64,000 nucleotides of DNA, from NCBI GenBank assembly GCA_958430865.1, contig CAUDNR010004523.1:73682-137681 (forward strand). The letters are read 5' to 3'. The position numbers and the translations under genes were made by a program. Below, piece by piece: positions 47,104-60,183 of this stretch. The first letter of the stretch is position 1. The number at the start of each line of letters is the position of its first letter. The notes under the pieces were generated by a model. It ran no database searches and was not told the origin of the DNA. It was given only the letters and a program-made list of their open reading frames with translations. Source of the stretch: Entrophospora sp. SA101. Lineage: Eukaryota > Glomeromycota > Glomeromycetes > Entrophosporales > Entrophosporaceae.

Positions 47104-50100
47104 AAAATCAATTTACAAGAATTAAATAAAATATTAATTTTACAATCAACAATTAACAATTGATAAAGTTAATCATAAATTTATTTTTCTCATTAAAATT
47201 TAAAATATCCTGATTGACCAAAACAAAATTTTTTTTTGTGTGCTTTCTCTCCTATCAAAGTAATTTGGATAAATGGATGAGTACTTAGATGTGTCCTAGC
47301 TTTGTTATGACGTTCTTCATTAGATCAATGTACAAACAAGCATCACATCATTATATAAAAAAAATTGCTATTGACAAATATTTCACTTATAAAAGCATTA
47401 TGATGAATTAAAAAGGTCAAATTTTATCCCAACTATGAATTGAATAAAACTAAATAAAGCAAAAAATACTCTGAACCATTTCCAAATTACTTGCTATTAT
47501 AGCATAAATTCCTATTTCCATTGATCATTTAACAAATAGTCATTTATTGTAAACTCAGTCGACAATAACTGTATCATGGCTTTTTAGCTTTTTAGTGATT
47601 ATAATATATAATATAATAGATGGTTTAATTTAATTTTAAATAAAATATAATGTTGCAAGCAAATTGGGTTGAATACATTGCTCCTCTTTAGAAAGTAGAG
47701 TTGTAGTAGCAATTATTTATTATGGGAATGATGGAATTTTTTAAAACACTATTTAATATACTCAATAACACTAATTGAAGATGGTTGTGGTGAAAGAGTT
47801 CAATAATAATATAACGCTTAGAGAAAATGTAGTAAATTTTCAAGATTTGATGTGATAAATGAAACTCCATCATGCGCAATTTGCTATAGTAAATTAATTT
47901 GTTTTTTTATCATAAATTATATAGTAGTTTACAAGCAATCATAGCATTAACAAAAATGGGTAAAGTTGCTTATAATTTTCAAAAAGCGAATCCTACCCAC
48001 TTATTCAGGGATGCGCGTGTATATAAAGTAATCGGGTGCCTGCAATTTTTATGTGTTTGTGTGTATGTAAACGTAACAAATAATTAAAAAGTTACTTTAA
48101 TATATAATTTTGCTAAAAAATAATCTCGAATTTTCAATAGCTTTATATCTTTTAATTATTACTCACATTTATCTATGATGAATACCATAATGTTTTTCAG
48201 TCCGGCTTGGGATCAAAGTTTTCATGCTTAATTTGCCATCTTTTTTTGAAAAAAGAATTTCTTTATAGACTACCTTATATATTCGGTTATTTTATTGTGG
48301 TCAATCTAATTTATGATTAATGAACTAAATCAATATTAATAAAAATCTATTCAAACCGTTTATTTTTTTTTTTTTAATATTAAATTATTTAAAGCTAGTA
48401 AAACTTTATCGTTAAGTGAATTGTAAAGATTGCTAATTTAATTTAATAAAATATGTCATTGTTATTTTTTTAAAAGAATCACATGTACCTCGAGGTTGCA
48501 AGGGATATTTGTACCTTAAATGGGGAAAGAATTATGGCCATAAACATATTCTTCAAAGATTTTTGGAGAAATGAAGACCTAGTTCATAAAAGGTAAAGAA
48601 TCATTATGGGTATCATTAATATATTGTTAAATAAGATGTTCAAATGATTTTGAATTTTTAATTAATTCGTTATTTAAACAATGCATACTAATACTAATAC
48701 TAATACACACTATTACTATTGGGAATCAAATTCGCCAATAAAATATAATAACCATATATGCATGTATGCAACTAAAATTAGCAAATAAATCATATTTTAG
48801 TACTAGTACGTCTTATAATATTATAAGAAAAAAACCCTGATTTTTCACCACTTTATAGATTGCGGGCATGTCTATTAAATGAACTTTATTGTAAAAATCT
48901 CCAATATTTAATTATTTTTCATAGTAATATAATAACAACATAGATATCATCAACAGAATTCGTTCATTATTATTATTGAGAAGGTTCTTTCAATTTGAGA
49001 TAGTAAAATAGTTTTTACTTAAAAGAGGTGTTCACTTTTTAAATCCCAACGATCAATTAGATATTCTTTAAATAAAATGTCACTAGAATTTCTCCTTTAG
49101 TTCCTCGATTATTATTAGATCAGATTGTTTGCCAAGTTGATTTCATTAATATTGAAAAATAAAGCCATCAATTTCATAGCTATCGTTGGAGAATTTTCTT
49201 TCCAGTTGTCTTGATTTTTCATCAAAACATGTTTTCACGATCTAGAACATTTGGAATTAGTCGTTTCCGTCACAACCCGGAAATAACGTTTTGATGTTGA
49301 AATTTCCCCCTAAATATTAAATAAATTTCCTTTTTTTTTTTTCCCCTGCCAAGAAAATTATCGTAGTAACAATCCCTGCCCAAATATCAATTCCTTTTAA
49401 ATCTAAATCATCATTTTTTAAAATACTTGTAATTAAAGCAACCTTAAACAAATAAATAGTGAGACGGATAAATTTTGTTGAATCCACTCTTTTTCATTAA
49501 TGATTAAACGATTTGCAAATATCAACAACGCATGCTTTAGAAGTTCTATAATTACATCAGGATTTAAACTGTTTATATTAACGAACCAATTATCAATATA
49601 TTTTAAAGTAAATGCAATGTTAATAATGTAGCTTTATTTATATAAAACCAAAACAATCGAATAGATCAAATTAAATTTGCATTAAAAAGTACTTGAACGT
49701 TTTTTGAAATATGATTCTTCTTCGAATAAAGTAACATCGCCCGTCACCAGACCTTTTAATCCAAGCTGAAGAATAGTTTTACCACCAATTTTAATCTCTA
49801 CTGGTTCATTTAATAAATTTGCTAGATCATTTTCAACCTTTAAGAAGTTACAGGTTGAAAACTTTTAACGACGAAGCATTTTCAACAGAATCAATAATGT
49901 TTTAATTAACGTTGTGGTATTTTCTAATGATGAAAAAACTATTGGATATTTGAACAAGTTGAAGAATTTAAAGACGTGTAATTATATTTTAAGAATTAAG
50001 GTTTTTCACAATTTCTTTGTTGTTGTTGTACAAACCATTTACATAATTATTTTTGAATAATACAATGAATTGATTATATAATTTGCATATGAATTTTTTT

Positions 50101-51031
50101 TTGTGTATTAGTAGTTTGGTATTAAGAATAAAGAAAAACATAGATCAACATCACATGATCTGAGAAATAACGTGTGTAATTTATTCAACTTAAAAAATTT
50201 TTTTTCAGTTCAGCGAAAAACTAGTCACTTTATAAATTCAATTTTTTTTGAAAAAAATAAAGTTTGACTTCACAATTTGTAATCAATGGATCAGTCGATG
50301 AATGAATTTTCTTGTATTGGAAATTAATTTCCACATTATTGTAATTTGTTTTCAAAATTTATTTTTGAATTATTTTTTTTTTTAACTTTCTGTATAATAA
50401 TAAACAAAAAGCAGTGGCTTATATTTAATTCAATTAACCTCGTGCAAATATGTGTCTTTTTCCCTCTCATCATCTTGCACTTTCTTTCTTTACACACAAA
50501 TCATTTCCTCATTTGTAATTATTTTACTAAATTGGATTTAAACACGATGTAAAAAATTCACGAGTTTTAGATACATTTGTTTTTTGTTATATATATAAAT
50601 ATTGGTACAGAACACATGAAAGAAGTTCGATCAAGAGCTATTTAATTCGTTCTTTATTGTTCTTGATGAAGGAAGATCAGCTCTTTTCATTTTTAAAGTA
50701 AGAGGTAATAAATTATAAAGTTCCAATTATTGGAGGATCTACCACACTAATAATGTTATTAAATTTTATATAACTAATACTAAACTATTATTATTTATTT
50801 GGTTTAAATATAGTTTTTTTTGGTTCAACGTAATATCAACATTTTCGGTTTAACTTATTTTAATAATTATAAATTTTTTTTTGTTTAATAAATATCTAAT
50901 TACATACAAATGAATTAATTTTCTTTTTTTTAATCTCATTTAGAGTCCTTTGGTTCGTTATATATATATATATATATATATATACGTAATAGAATCACAA
51001 TATCTATCTATTTACTCAACAACTATTAAAT
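47104..51031. other. Gene-poor part of the right arm
   Basis: Mirror image of 28,249-32,174 with the same unidentified coding-like remnants on the minus strand (about 49,415-49,590 and 49,680-49,840). The bHLH promoter is expected just upstream of 51,032. Confidence 0.4.
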
Positions 51032-51898
51032 ATGCTTCACCAACAATACAATGAAAATTATATCATTCCTAATGAAATTTCTTCTCAGAATCTTCCTCCT
51101 CCCCCTTCTCTCATTACTACAGGTAAGCAGTGAATCTTTCTTTTTTTAATGGTGTGGAAGTGGAAAAGATTTTATTTAAAACACGAGAAATGAGCATCTG
51201 AAGCGAGAAAAAAGAAACCTTTAACGTGACTGAAAACATATAACATGTATAAATTATATGCACAATCAATACGATGGTGATGATGATGATAGGTCAAATA
51301 ATATTTAAATTATTTTTCACACTATTTCTTTTGATTTTTTATATAATCTGATCATTAGATATAAAATTTGAGTATCCCCCAATACTTGATGTATCTAGTT
51401 CCCCTGAACATCCTTTACTATTACAACATCATATGTCTTTTCCACAACCACCACCTGTCTTTTCCCCGTTTCCACCCTCGCCTCTGCTTACTCACGAGAT
51501 AATTGTACCACAATTACCACTACAAGATGACCAACTATATTATCCAGAATTTAGACAATACGACAAAGAAAAATATGAAAGTTCAAAATCTGATGGTAAT
51601 AATTGTAGTAGGAGACGAAGACAACAAATACAAACACAAATACGTGGTGAAGAATTTTGTGATACTGCTTCTTCGTTAGATGGATATGAAGATGATGATA
51701 TTATGAACATTAATAAGTAAGTAGTAAAAAAAAAAAGTAATAATTAAAAAAAATTAAAAAAAAAAAATTTTTTTCTATTTATTTATATTTTTGTTTATAT
51801 TTTTTGTTTAATAAGGAAATTTAACACGTGTGGTGAATTCAATTTTAATTTAACATTTGACACGTTTTAAAACAATCCCAATTAACAAACATATACAC

Positions 51899-51948
<50 letters not shown>

Positions 51949-52499
51949 TACTGCTATTATTTATTTAGTCAATTAACACATGCTGAAATGCGTCGACAAA
52001 TGCATATTCAATCTGAACAGAAAAGACGTGCAGAAATCAAGGATGGATTTGATGACCTTCTGAACCAATTACCAATTCCTAATCACGGTCGTAAGATGAG
52101 TAAAGCATTGTTGCTTCAAAAAAGTAAATGATCATCTCGATATTTTTACGCACGTGATCAACAAATATTATTGTTTAATTAATTTAACTATTCAATTCTA
52201 CAAAAAAAGCCGTTTTACATATAAAAAATATGAAAGCAAAAGAATGTCATCTTTTGGATGAAATCAATCGGCTTAATCAGTATATTAATTATTTGACTGG
52301 TGAACTCGAGAGAGAAAGAAGGTTATTATTGTTTTTCATATCATAATCATCATCATCATTATTATTATGATGGTTATGAGAGTTGAAATTTTATATTCAA
52401 ATATTTATTAATTTTTATCCCCATCCTTTCATCGATAGAATGAATAATATATACCAGCAAAAAGAAACACTCGACAAACTTTATCAGATTGGATTGTAA
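51032..52499 (+). CDS. bHLH(-zipper) transcription factor (right arm copy)
   Basis: Exons 51,032-51,122, 51,359-51,716, 51,969-52,123, 52,210-52,321 and 52,439-52,499 encode the same 258 residues as the left-arm copy, including the basic region HIQSEQKRRAEI and loop LPIPNHGRKMS. All coding bases appear identical; only the TA tract in intron 2 differs (22 units here). If the palindrome is real, the genome carries two functional copies in head-to-head arrangement about 23 kb apart. If it is an assembly artefact, they are one gene. Confidence 0.85.
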
Positions 52500-54502
52500 A
52501 TCACTCATTCATCAACTCATTCGCCCACTCGCCTGCGCATTTTTACGCTTGTTGTTTTCATGATCGGATTGATAATTAATGTGATGACAATAATAATGAT
52601 CTTTATATATATATCTAAAATATTTTTAAAATTTCAAAAAAAAAAAAAAAAAAAAAAAAAGAATATATTTTTTTCATTATTGCTAAATAACGATATTTCT
52701 TCTTTTTCTACCTTTCTCTTATCTTCTTTTTTTTTAAAACGTAGATTCTAAAATTACGTGTCGTCTTCTTTTTTCTCTTGTGCTTTCACTTTTTAACATT
52801 TTTAAAAAAAATTGCAATAAAATCGGTGTAATCAAAAATACCAATTTTCAGTAATGTTCTTTGCAATTATTGTGTTCAGGAAAAAAATTTACAAGGGTTT
52901 CACGAATTTAATCACGTTTTATACAAAATAGCTGCAGTTGAAGCTGCAGAGCGCTTTCCAAATTTTTTTAACGAACATTGGTTATTATTTTTATGATAGA
53001 AAAGAAAAACTCGGATCTCTGACAGCAATGGTTTGTTTAACAGATTATTACTACATATTAACCTTCTTGTGCTTAGTTGAATGGCTTGAACGGTTTTATC
53101 TTACGATATTACATGATCCATGTTATTTTATTAATCAATTGTTGGTGTTGATTGTCTTTCTTGACTATTTTATTTTGCGAATTCGCATGATCCATGTGAT
53201 CGTGGTGTTTTATTAATTGATTGTTGGACATCTATCTTTCTTAACTAGATTACGTAAAAAATTTTTTTTGAAATTTATATGGATTTAAAATTAGCCAGCC
53301 GTATTAGTATGGAAAAATTTGAGAACGCATCAAGATATGAATTTTTTTCTTTTCTTTTCAATAATAACAGATATAATCAATAAAGAGGCAAAATTAAAGT
53401 TAAAATGGAAAAATTAATGAAAAAATTCAATGAAAACCTGGACAGATATTTCGAATTAATGTTATACAACGAATGTTTAATGTTTTTATATAGATAGCGT
53501 GATATTTGGCTTTCTTAGGGCTTAGCTATATTAATATCAATATTAAACTACTGAACGCGATTTACAATTTTATTAGTTGCAATTACGATGAATTTCAAAT
53601 TTCCATAGTTTAATTTCCGAAAACGATTCGTATGAATATGTAAAAAAAAATTATTTTAAAATCTAAACTTTTTTTTATTAAGAAATTGAAAAAATTATGT
53701 ACGATTTTCACTGATTTTGTTTAGATAATCTTTTCAAAGGTGTGAACTGAAGATGATAATTTGATGAAACGATCTTTAAGAAATTCAACGGTAACAATTA
53801 GGAGCAGGGTTTTTTCAGATCGGTGACATTATCCAAGCAGTGGGGGCGATTTTCTCTTGAGGATGATTCAAAATATGTAGATTAAAAATTGTCATTCTTT
53901 TCACAATATTAAATTACTTTCATGTGTTTTCAGTTAACAGCCATTATACAACCAAGATTTTTGCTGGTGATAATGATAATAGTTAATGATGGTGAAAATA
54001 GCGATTAATAATGATAGCAGCCATTGCGTTAACAGTAATGATGGTGGTAGTGGCCATGGACAGCTGGTGCAAGTATTTCTTCTATTCATATGTACCGGTA
54101 CCTACATTAAACTATACTCACAAGGAAAATAAGTAAATCATTGGGGTTCGAAAGTATTGATTAGATAAAAAAGACATATAATGGAGTTGCTGAAACAAAA
54201 AAATGTTGAAATCAATCAACTCGAGACAAAAAAAAATTTCTATCAGACTCAATTAGATGCAGATTTATAAAGGAGGTATTATTTTACGGCCATAATATCA
54301 ATACAATTTTGAGGAATGCCTTACCAAAGATCAATGGCTTAGTTTATTTTATTTTCTATATGTATCACTCGCCTCGTAGTAGAATATTCAGTTGATTAGT
54401 TAGTATCTGTAAAAAGTTGAAATATTATGATGAATGAAATTAATACAGAAGTTAAAAATCAAGCAGATGTAGCCGCACTTATGAGCAAAAAAAATATTGA
54501 TG
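52500..54502. other. Gene-free part of the right arm
   Basis: Mirror image of 24,779-26,782. Positions 52,987-54,623 recur directly at 32,170-33,806. No supported gene. Confidence 0.4.
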
Positions 54503-54503
54503 C

Positions 54504-54930
54504 TATGGTTGGCTCGGTCTAAATACCTCCTATTGCTGCGCCATGCGGCCAAATTTCAAAATAGCAATTTTGTAATTCGTTCAAAAATGTAATAAAATTT
54601 TTCAAAAAATAGGACTTCACGTGATTTTAGTTTTCTTACTGCCAAATTTAGATACGATATTCAAGTGCTAGTCTAAATTTGGTAATATTTTCCGAAATTT
54701 AGAAATGATCCTAGCGGACAAATTCCTCGCGAGCATAGTAAAGTACATGTTTTAAAAAAGAATAGAACTCTACAAAAAATAATTTTATTGAGAAAATTTC
54801 TATTACATTAAAACCAAAGACATATTCTATCAACTAATAGAGCTATTTTTTTAAAAGGTAGGACGGAAAGTGACTTCTATACTTTTAAAATTTGCCCAAA
54901 ATTTAGGAGGTCTTTAGACCAAGCCAACTA
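54504..54930. mobile_element. ~425-bp MITE-like element (right arm)
   Basis: Mirror copy of 24,352-24,778 with the same imperfect inverted ends and TA flanks. Confidence 0.6.
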
Positions 54931-54973
54931 TAATAATATTCGTAATACAACCTCAACTAAAATCAAATTATCT

Positions 54974-55339
54974 TCAGTTATAGCCGTTCTTGATTAAAGC
55001 TTCCTGGATAAAGTTATAAAGATCTACATCATATGGAATCTAGATGAGACATATACCTCACTCCTTACAGATATTCCGCTTTTTTTGGTCATGTTGAATT
55101 TGTTCATTAAAGTCTATTTTCCCACTTTTATGGAACATTGGGTTAAGATGGTAATGATGCTGTCCATTAAATTCAAAAGCTAGTTTCAATTCTTCATTGT
55201 ATCCATCGAAGCGCATTCCTTGTAAGAATTTCGGTGCACATTGTGGGAACTTTTTTCCTAACAGATCTTTGAATATATATTTTGATGTACGTTTTCCTTT
55301 TGAATGAGGACATAGGGGACACCAGTCATACCTTTTCAT
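54974..55339 (-). pseudogene. PD-(D/E)XK nuclease-like protein, decayed (right arm)
   Basis: Mirror copy of 23,943-24,308, with the same zinc-ribbon start (YDWCPLCPHSKG), EFNGQHHYH core and the same two in-frame stop codons before IPYDVDLYNF. The identical lesions show that decay preceded the inverted duplication. Confidence 0.7.
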
Positions 55340-55972
55340 AATAATAATAATTTCGATTGGTCTTTCCCATACAGGGTGTTAAGAAAAAAATGGCGGTTGA
55401 TAAAAATATTGTTTTTAATAAAAAAGTAGCCAAAATTATATGATAAAAATTACAACAGAGAATTGGAGGATCTTAGATTATAACATATGAAATTTTTGAA
55501 GCATGTTAATATGTAGGCTTTAGAGCAATTATTGAAGACATTTGCCTTCAGACATAGTCAAAGTGTAAAATATTTGGGGCAATCCATAGGCACTGATAAT
55601 TGTGTTCACCTGGAGTTGTTTTTTTTTGAAGAAGGGCCCTATAAAAAATTTGGTATGGAAAATGTATGGAAAATGTATGGAATTTGTACAGTAAAACAGT
55701 ACATGAACCAGATTATTTTATGGAATAGGTACGGAAAAATGCATGGAATCTTACGGTTTTTACAGAAAACATACTAGTCACAGGACATGTCACATTGGGG
55801 TGTTACAAATTATAATAAACACAAACATAGTTGAGCGCACATATAAAAAATCATATGTGCGGATTTTTCACTGATCAATATATGTAAATTTTTTCAATAT
55901 GAAAATTCAAACTCTATCTCCTCTAGATTTGTAAAATAAACCTTTGTTTAAATTTGATATATGAACATTGCA

Positions 55973-57439
55973 AGCATGGTGGAAATTCTATTTTTCGTGT
56001 AACATAATTATTTATATTGTTTAAAGTAGAATTACAATAGTGTAACCAAATGCCAGGGTAAAGTGTAATAATGAATGTGTATTCAAATTTTGCACATAAA
56101 CGCCTTCATATATTCTAAGTCTAGATCAGAAAAGATCAGAAATTTCGTTGACATTTTATTAGAAAACTTTTTGGTGTGAAGATGGGAAGGAAATGAAGTA
56201 ATTTTTGGACCTTGTGAAATTTGTAATTTCAGCAGTTATGAAAACACTACTTCCCGGAGGTTAAATGAAGATACCTTACGAAAAGTTTTGTCTAATAACA
56301 AAGAGAATTTATGTTCACAGTTATGCCATAAATGTTATAATGATCTTGTGGTATATGATAGGAATGATAAGAATAATAAGAATAATGATGAAGAAAATTT
56401 TTGTTTAAAATCACCATTACATGAAAAAAAAAAAGAAAAATTATTTTACATGGAGCTGAATATAACGAATTAATAAATAAATCATCAGAAAATATTCAAC
56501 TTAAGGCAAATATTCAATTTATACAAAGTGAATTAGACCAATTAAAAGAAAATTTTGATGAATTATTTTTAATATCAGGTAAATAATTTACTTATATTTT
56601 AAATATTATATAAAAGCATCAAAAAATTTTCCATTTTATATATATGTTTATTATACTTATTTTTTAATATTACTGTTTATTTATTTTTAGAAGAAACAAA
56701 TTTTTTACAAAAAATTTATATGATGCTCAACATAAGGAAAAAATAAATCCAATCTATGGTGTAAACAATTTTATGGAATATGCGAGTAATAAGCATCCTG
56801 GATTTGTTCATTTTTTTAATACATTAGTTCAATCAACAAATCTTAAAGTAAAAATCAAAAAACAATTGAAAGTATTAAAAAAAAATTATGGTGTTAATTT
56901 ACCAATTAGTAAATATTAGAAATAAACATTGTACTTATTTTAAAGATGATATGAGATTGTTTTTAGTTGGAACTGGCACATCATGTTCTGGAATTAACAT
57001 GCTATCAAATGTTGGCTTATCAACTACTTATCGTTCATTAATTAACAAAATGAATAAAATAGAAAAAGATCATATTTTGAATGTACTAGAATATTTTTAA
57101 AAAAAAAGGTAAATAAATTTTATTTATATTTTATAATATTTTATAATATATATATTATTTATTAAAATTAAAATTAAAATTTTTTTTTTTAGAAAATTAA
57201 TACTTTATTTTAAGTATAGATGACTATCATGCCAAACACTACTTCAACTTCACAAGTTGCACATATGATGACTATGACAATATATACTCCAAATACCCCT
57301 TCAATTTATTACTTATCTCCATCTGGATTCAAAGTACATAATCCAAATTATCCAATAGGTTTCATAAAAATTGTAATCAATAATATTAATATTAATTTTT
57401 TTTTTTTGATCTTCTAATGTTACGAATTTCCACCATGCT
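55973..57439 (+). mobile_element. 1.47-kb internally deleted copy of the TIR element
   Basis: Ends match the 3.24-kb element: AGCATGGTGGAAATTC at 55,973 and its complement ending at 57,439. The left 172 bp are identical to the other copy; from 56,145 the coding part is related but divergent. Exon remnants read EKNLCSQLCHKCYNDLVVYDRN-like at 56,290-56,370, TGTSCSGINMLSNVGLSTTY at 56,970-57,030 and MPNTTSTSQVAHMMTMT at 57,229. After FKVHNPN the sequence jumps to the far end (TTATCCAATAGGTTTC), removing about 1.7 kb that includes the candidate catalytic Asp and Glu and the RING-like motif. The junction shows short shared AAAT. It cannot encode a transposase and would depend on a full-length copy. 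Confidence 0.75.
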
Positions 57440-58020
57440 CTACTTGTTTGTGTAAATATTTATATTTTAAAAAAAAAAAACTGAAAATGGAAAAAATGAA
57501 AAAGAACCAAAATACATCGATAGGGCATATATTAATATTTGATCTAAAATTTATCATTATTGACGAATTAAAGCCGGTACCAATTGAAAAAAGTTTTTGA
57601 CTAATAAAAAAAAGATTATACATACGACTTTCTTTGTATAACTCCACAAAAAAAATCAATGAAACTTTATTTTAAATAGAATTAACACCAATAGAATTTT
57701 GTTTGGTTATGTAAATTGATTTATTTTGTGTAAATTTTTATTTTATCAATATATAAATATTGTTTTTCTCTCTTTTTTAAAATTTTTAAGTATTTAAATT
57801 TTTATTTTGTTTAAAATTTCTAAAGTATTTAAATTAATATTTTAAATTAATAAATAATCCACTCTTTAATCCACTCATCATTTCTTACGCATTCTTCCTT
57901 TTAAAAATGGGAATTCAAATATCAACAAACAGTGGCAGAAAAAACCACAACAAACTAAATAAAAATAAATATAGGAATGATAGTAATGATAATAGTAGTA
58001 ATGATAATAGCCCTCAGACT
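57053..58020 (+). repeat. 965-bp tandem duplication, copy 1
   Basis: Runs from inside the deleted TIR element, across its right end, to codon 38 of a methyltransferase gene. It is almost identical to copy 2. Confidence 0.88.
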
Positions 58021-58065
58021 AATAAAATAGAAAAAGATCATGCTTTGAGTGTACTAGAATATTAA
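57907..58065 (+). pseudogene. Chimeric ORF: methyltransferase start fused to transposon frame
   Basis: The duplicated methyltransferase promoter and first 38 codons (MGIQISTNSGRKNHNKLNKN...) run in frame into element sequence NKIEKDHALSVLEY and a stop. It is a by-product of the tandem duplication with no expected function, but it carries a copy of the gene's upstream region. Confidence 0.7.
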
Positions 58066-58985
58066 AAAAAAAAGGTAAATAATTTTATTTATATTTTATA
58101 ATATTTTATAATATATATATTATTTATTAAAATTAAAATTAAAATTTTTTTTTTTAGAAAATTAATACTTTATTTTAAGTATAGATGACTATCATGCCAA
58201 ACACTACTTCAACTTCACAAGTTGCACATATGATGACTATGACAATATATACTCCAAATACCCCTTCAATTTATTACTTATCTCCATCTGGATTCAAAGT
58301 ACATAATCCAAATTATCCAATAGGTTTCATAAAAATTGTAATCAATAATATTAATATTAATTTTTTTTTTTTGATCTTCTAATGTTACGAATTTCCACCA
58401 TGCTCTACTTGTTTGTGTAAATATTTATATTTTAAAAAAAAAAAACTGAAAATGGAAAAAATGAAAAAGAACCAAAATACATCGATAGGGCATATATTAA
58501 TATTTGATCTAAAATTTATCATTATTGACGAATTAAAGCCGGTACCAATTGAAAAAAGTTTTTGACTAATAAAAAAAAGATTATACATACGACTTTCTTT
58601 GTATAACTCCACAAAAAAAATCAATGAAACTTTATTTTAAATAGAATTAACACCAATAGAATTTTGTTTGGTTATGTAAATTGATTTATTTTGTGTAAAT
58701 TTTTATTTTATCAATATATAAATATTGTTTTTCTCTCTTTTTTAAAATTTTTAAGTATTTAAATTTTTATTTTGTTTAAAATTTCTAAAGTATTTAAATT
58801 AATATTTTAAATTAATAAATAATCCACTCTTTAATCCACTCATCATTTCTTACGCATTCTTCCTTTTAAAAATGGGAATTCAAATATCAACAAACAGTGG
58901 CAGAAAAAACCACAACAAACTAAATAAAAATAAATATAGGAATGATAGTAATGATAATAGTAGTAATGATAATAGCCCTCAGACT
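58021..58985 (+). repeat. 965-bp tandem duplication, copy 2
   Basis: Starts at AATAAAATAGAAAAAGATCA directly after codon 38 of the truncated methyltransferase start. Its first ~45 bp (CATGCTTTGAGTGTACTAGA) match the full-length element at 22,150-22,180 rather than copy 1 (CATATTTTGAATGTACTAGA). The rest equals copy 1. Confidence 0.88.
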
Positions 58986-60183
58986 AGTAACATTAACGAT
59001 TCCAATAGAACAAATATTGAAGAAATGACTAATAGTAATAGACTCCCAAGAATATCAAAATTAAAATTTTGGTCCAAGAATAAATCCTCGACGGCAAATT
59101 CTAATAAAATTCTGAAAGAGTTTCTTTCCGCAGCATGTGATGACGAGATAGACCGCATACAATTGCAGCATCATTTGTTCCGAGTTACCTGGGACGGTAA
59201 TTACAAGTCCCATATAGAGGAATCTTTACGGTCCGGCTGCGATGTACTAGATCTTGGGTATATATTACGCATTGATAAATTTTAATAACTATTTCTTATA
59301 AAATAATATTAATAATGTAATTTCTTCCACCTTCCCTTCTTCCCTCATATTATATAGGTGTGGGCCGGGCACCTGGGTCGCTGAAATGTCAGTAGATTAC
59401 CCCAATTCCAGAATAATTGGAATAGATAAGGACAATATATTTCCAGATCAAAAACCCACAAATGCCCAATTTATCAAGTGTGATTTATTGGATAAACTCC
59501 CGTTCAAAGACAATCATTTTGAGTTTGTTCACTACCGAGGTTTTGTCATGTGGTTTTCAGAGGCTGATTGGAAAAAAGGTTTGAAGGAGGCTTTGAGGGT
59601 GGTGAAACCTGGTGGCTATCTAGAGATTCTAGAATCCGGCACCATACCACAAAATGCAGGCCCCAAATCTAATGAACTATTAGCTGCCCGTAAGTATTTT
59701 TTCTGGTCGTGAAAGGAAATTGCGAGAAGGAGATGATGCGAAATAAATTTCTAAATTAAATTTTTCTTCAATTTTTCATACAATATAATAGTAAGGAATT
59801 ACTTAGAGTCCATTAACAAAAACCCCTACATGCTACCGCATATCGGTGATATAATGGCAAGCACGAAAGAGTTTTCTCATATCTACTGTGAAGTGACAAA
59901 AATACCGATAGGTCAACATGGGGGAATATTGGGAAAGTTGTCTGAATATATTAACCTTCGCACGTTCCGACTTTTAAGCTCGAGACTGGCGGCTCACTTC
60001 TTAAATGTAACAGAGGACGAATACGAAGAAAAATACATTCTTTCGTACATGAAAGAACTAAGTGCCTACAAAATGTTTTTTTATCAGTATCGTTTCTATG
60101 GGCGGAAGAAAGAAAATGAAGATCAGGAATTGATCGTTTATGATGCTGAATTAAGAGAGATAAAGGAGGAGAATCAATGCTGA
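58872..60183 (+). CDS. Class I SAM-dependent methyltransferase
   Basis: Exons 58,872-59,257, 59,358-59,689 and 59,792-60,183, in phase, 369 residues. After an Asn/Ser-rich leader of about 75 residues comes the Rossmann-fold domain: motif I VLDLGCGPGTWVAEMS (about 125-140, split by intron 1), acidic strand IIGIDKDN, FIKCDLLDKLPFKDNHFEFV, HYRGFVMWF, and the post-motif LKEALRVVKPGGYLEILESG. The C-terminal half is helical. The substrate cannot be told; it resembles the expanded family of fungal LaeA-like or Umt-like methyltransferases. Its upstream region and first codons are duplicated at 57,907. It appears intact. Confidence 0.88.

Larger units (their letters stand above)
47104..56144 (-). repeat. 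Right arm of the ~9.04-kb inverted repeat
   Basis: Reverse complement of 23,138-32,174. The inner edge begins directly after a BTB-TLD pseudogene. The outer edge lies inside the internally deleted TIR element. Spacer between the arms is 14.9 kb plus an assembly gap of unknown true size. Confidence 0.9.
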
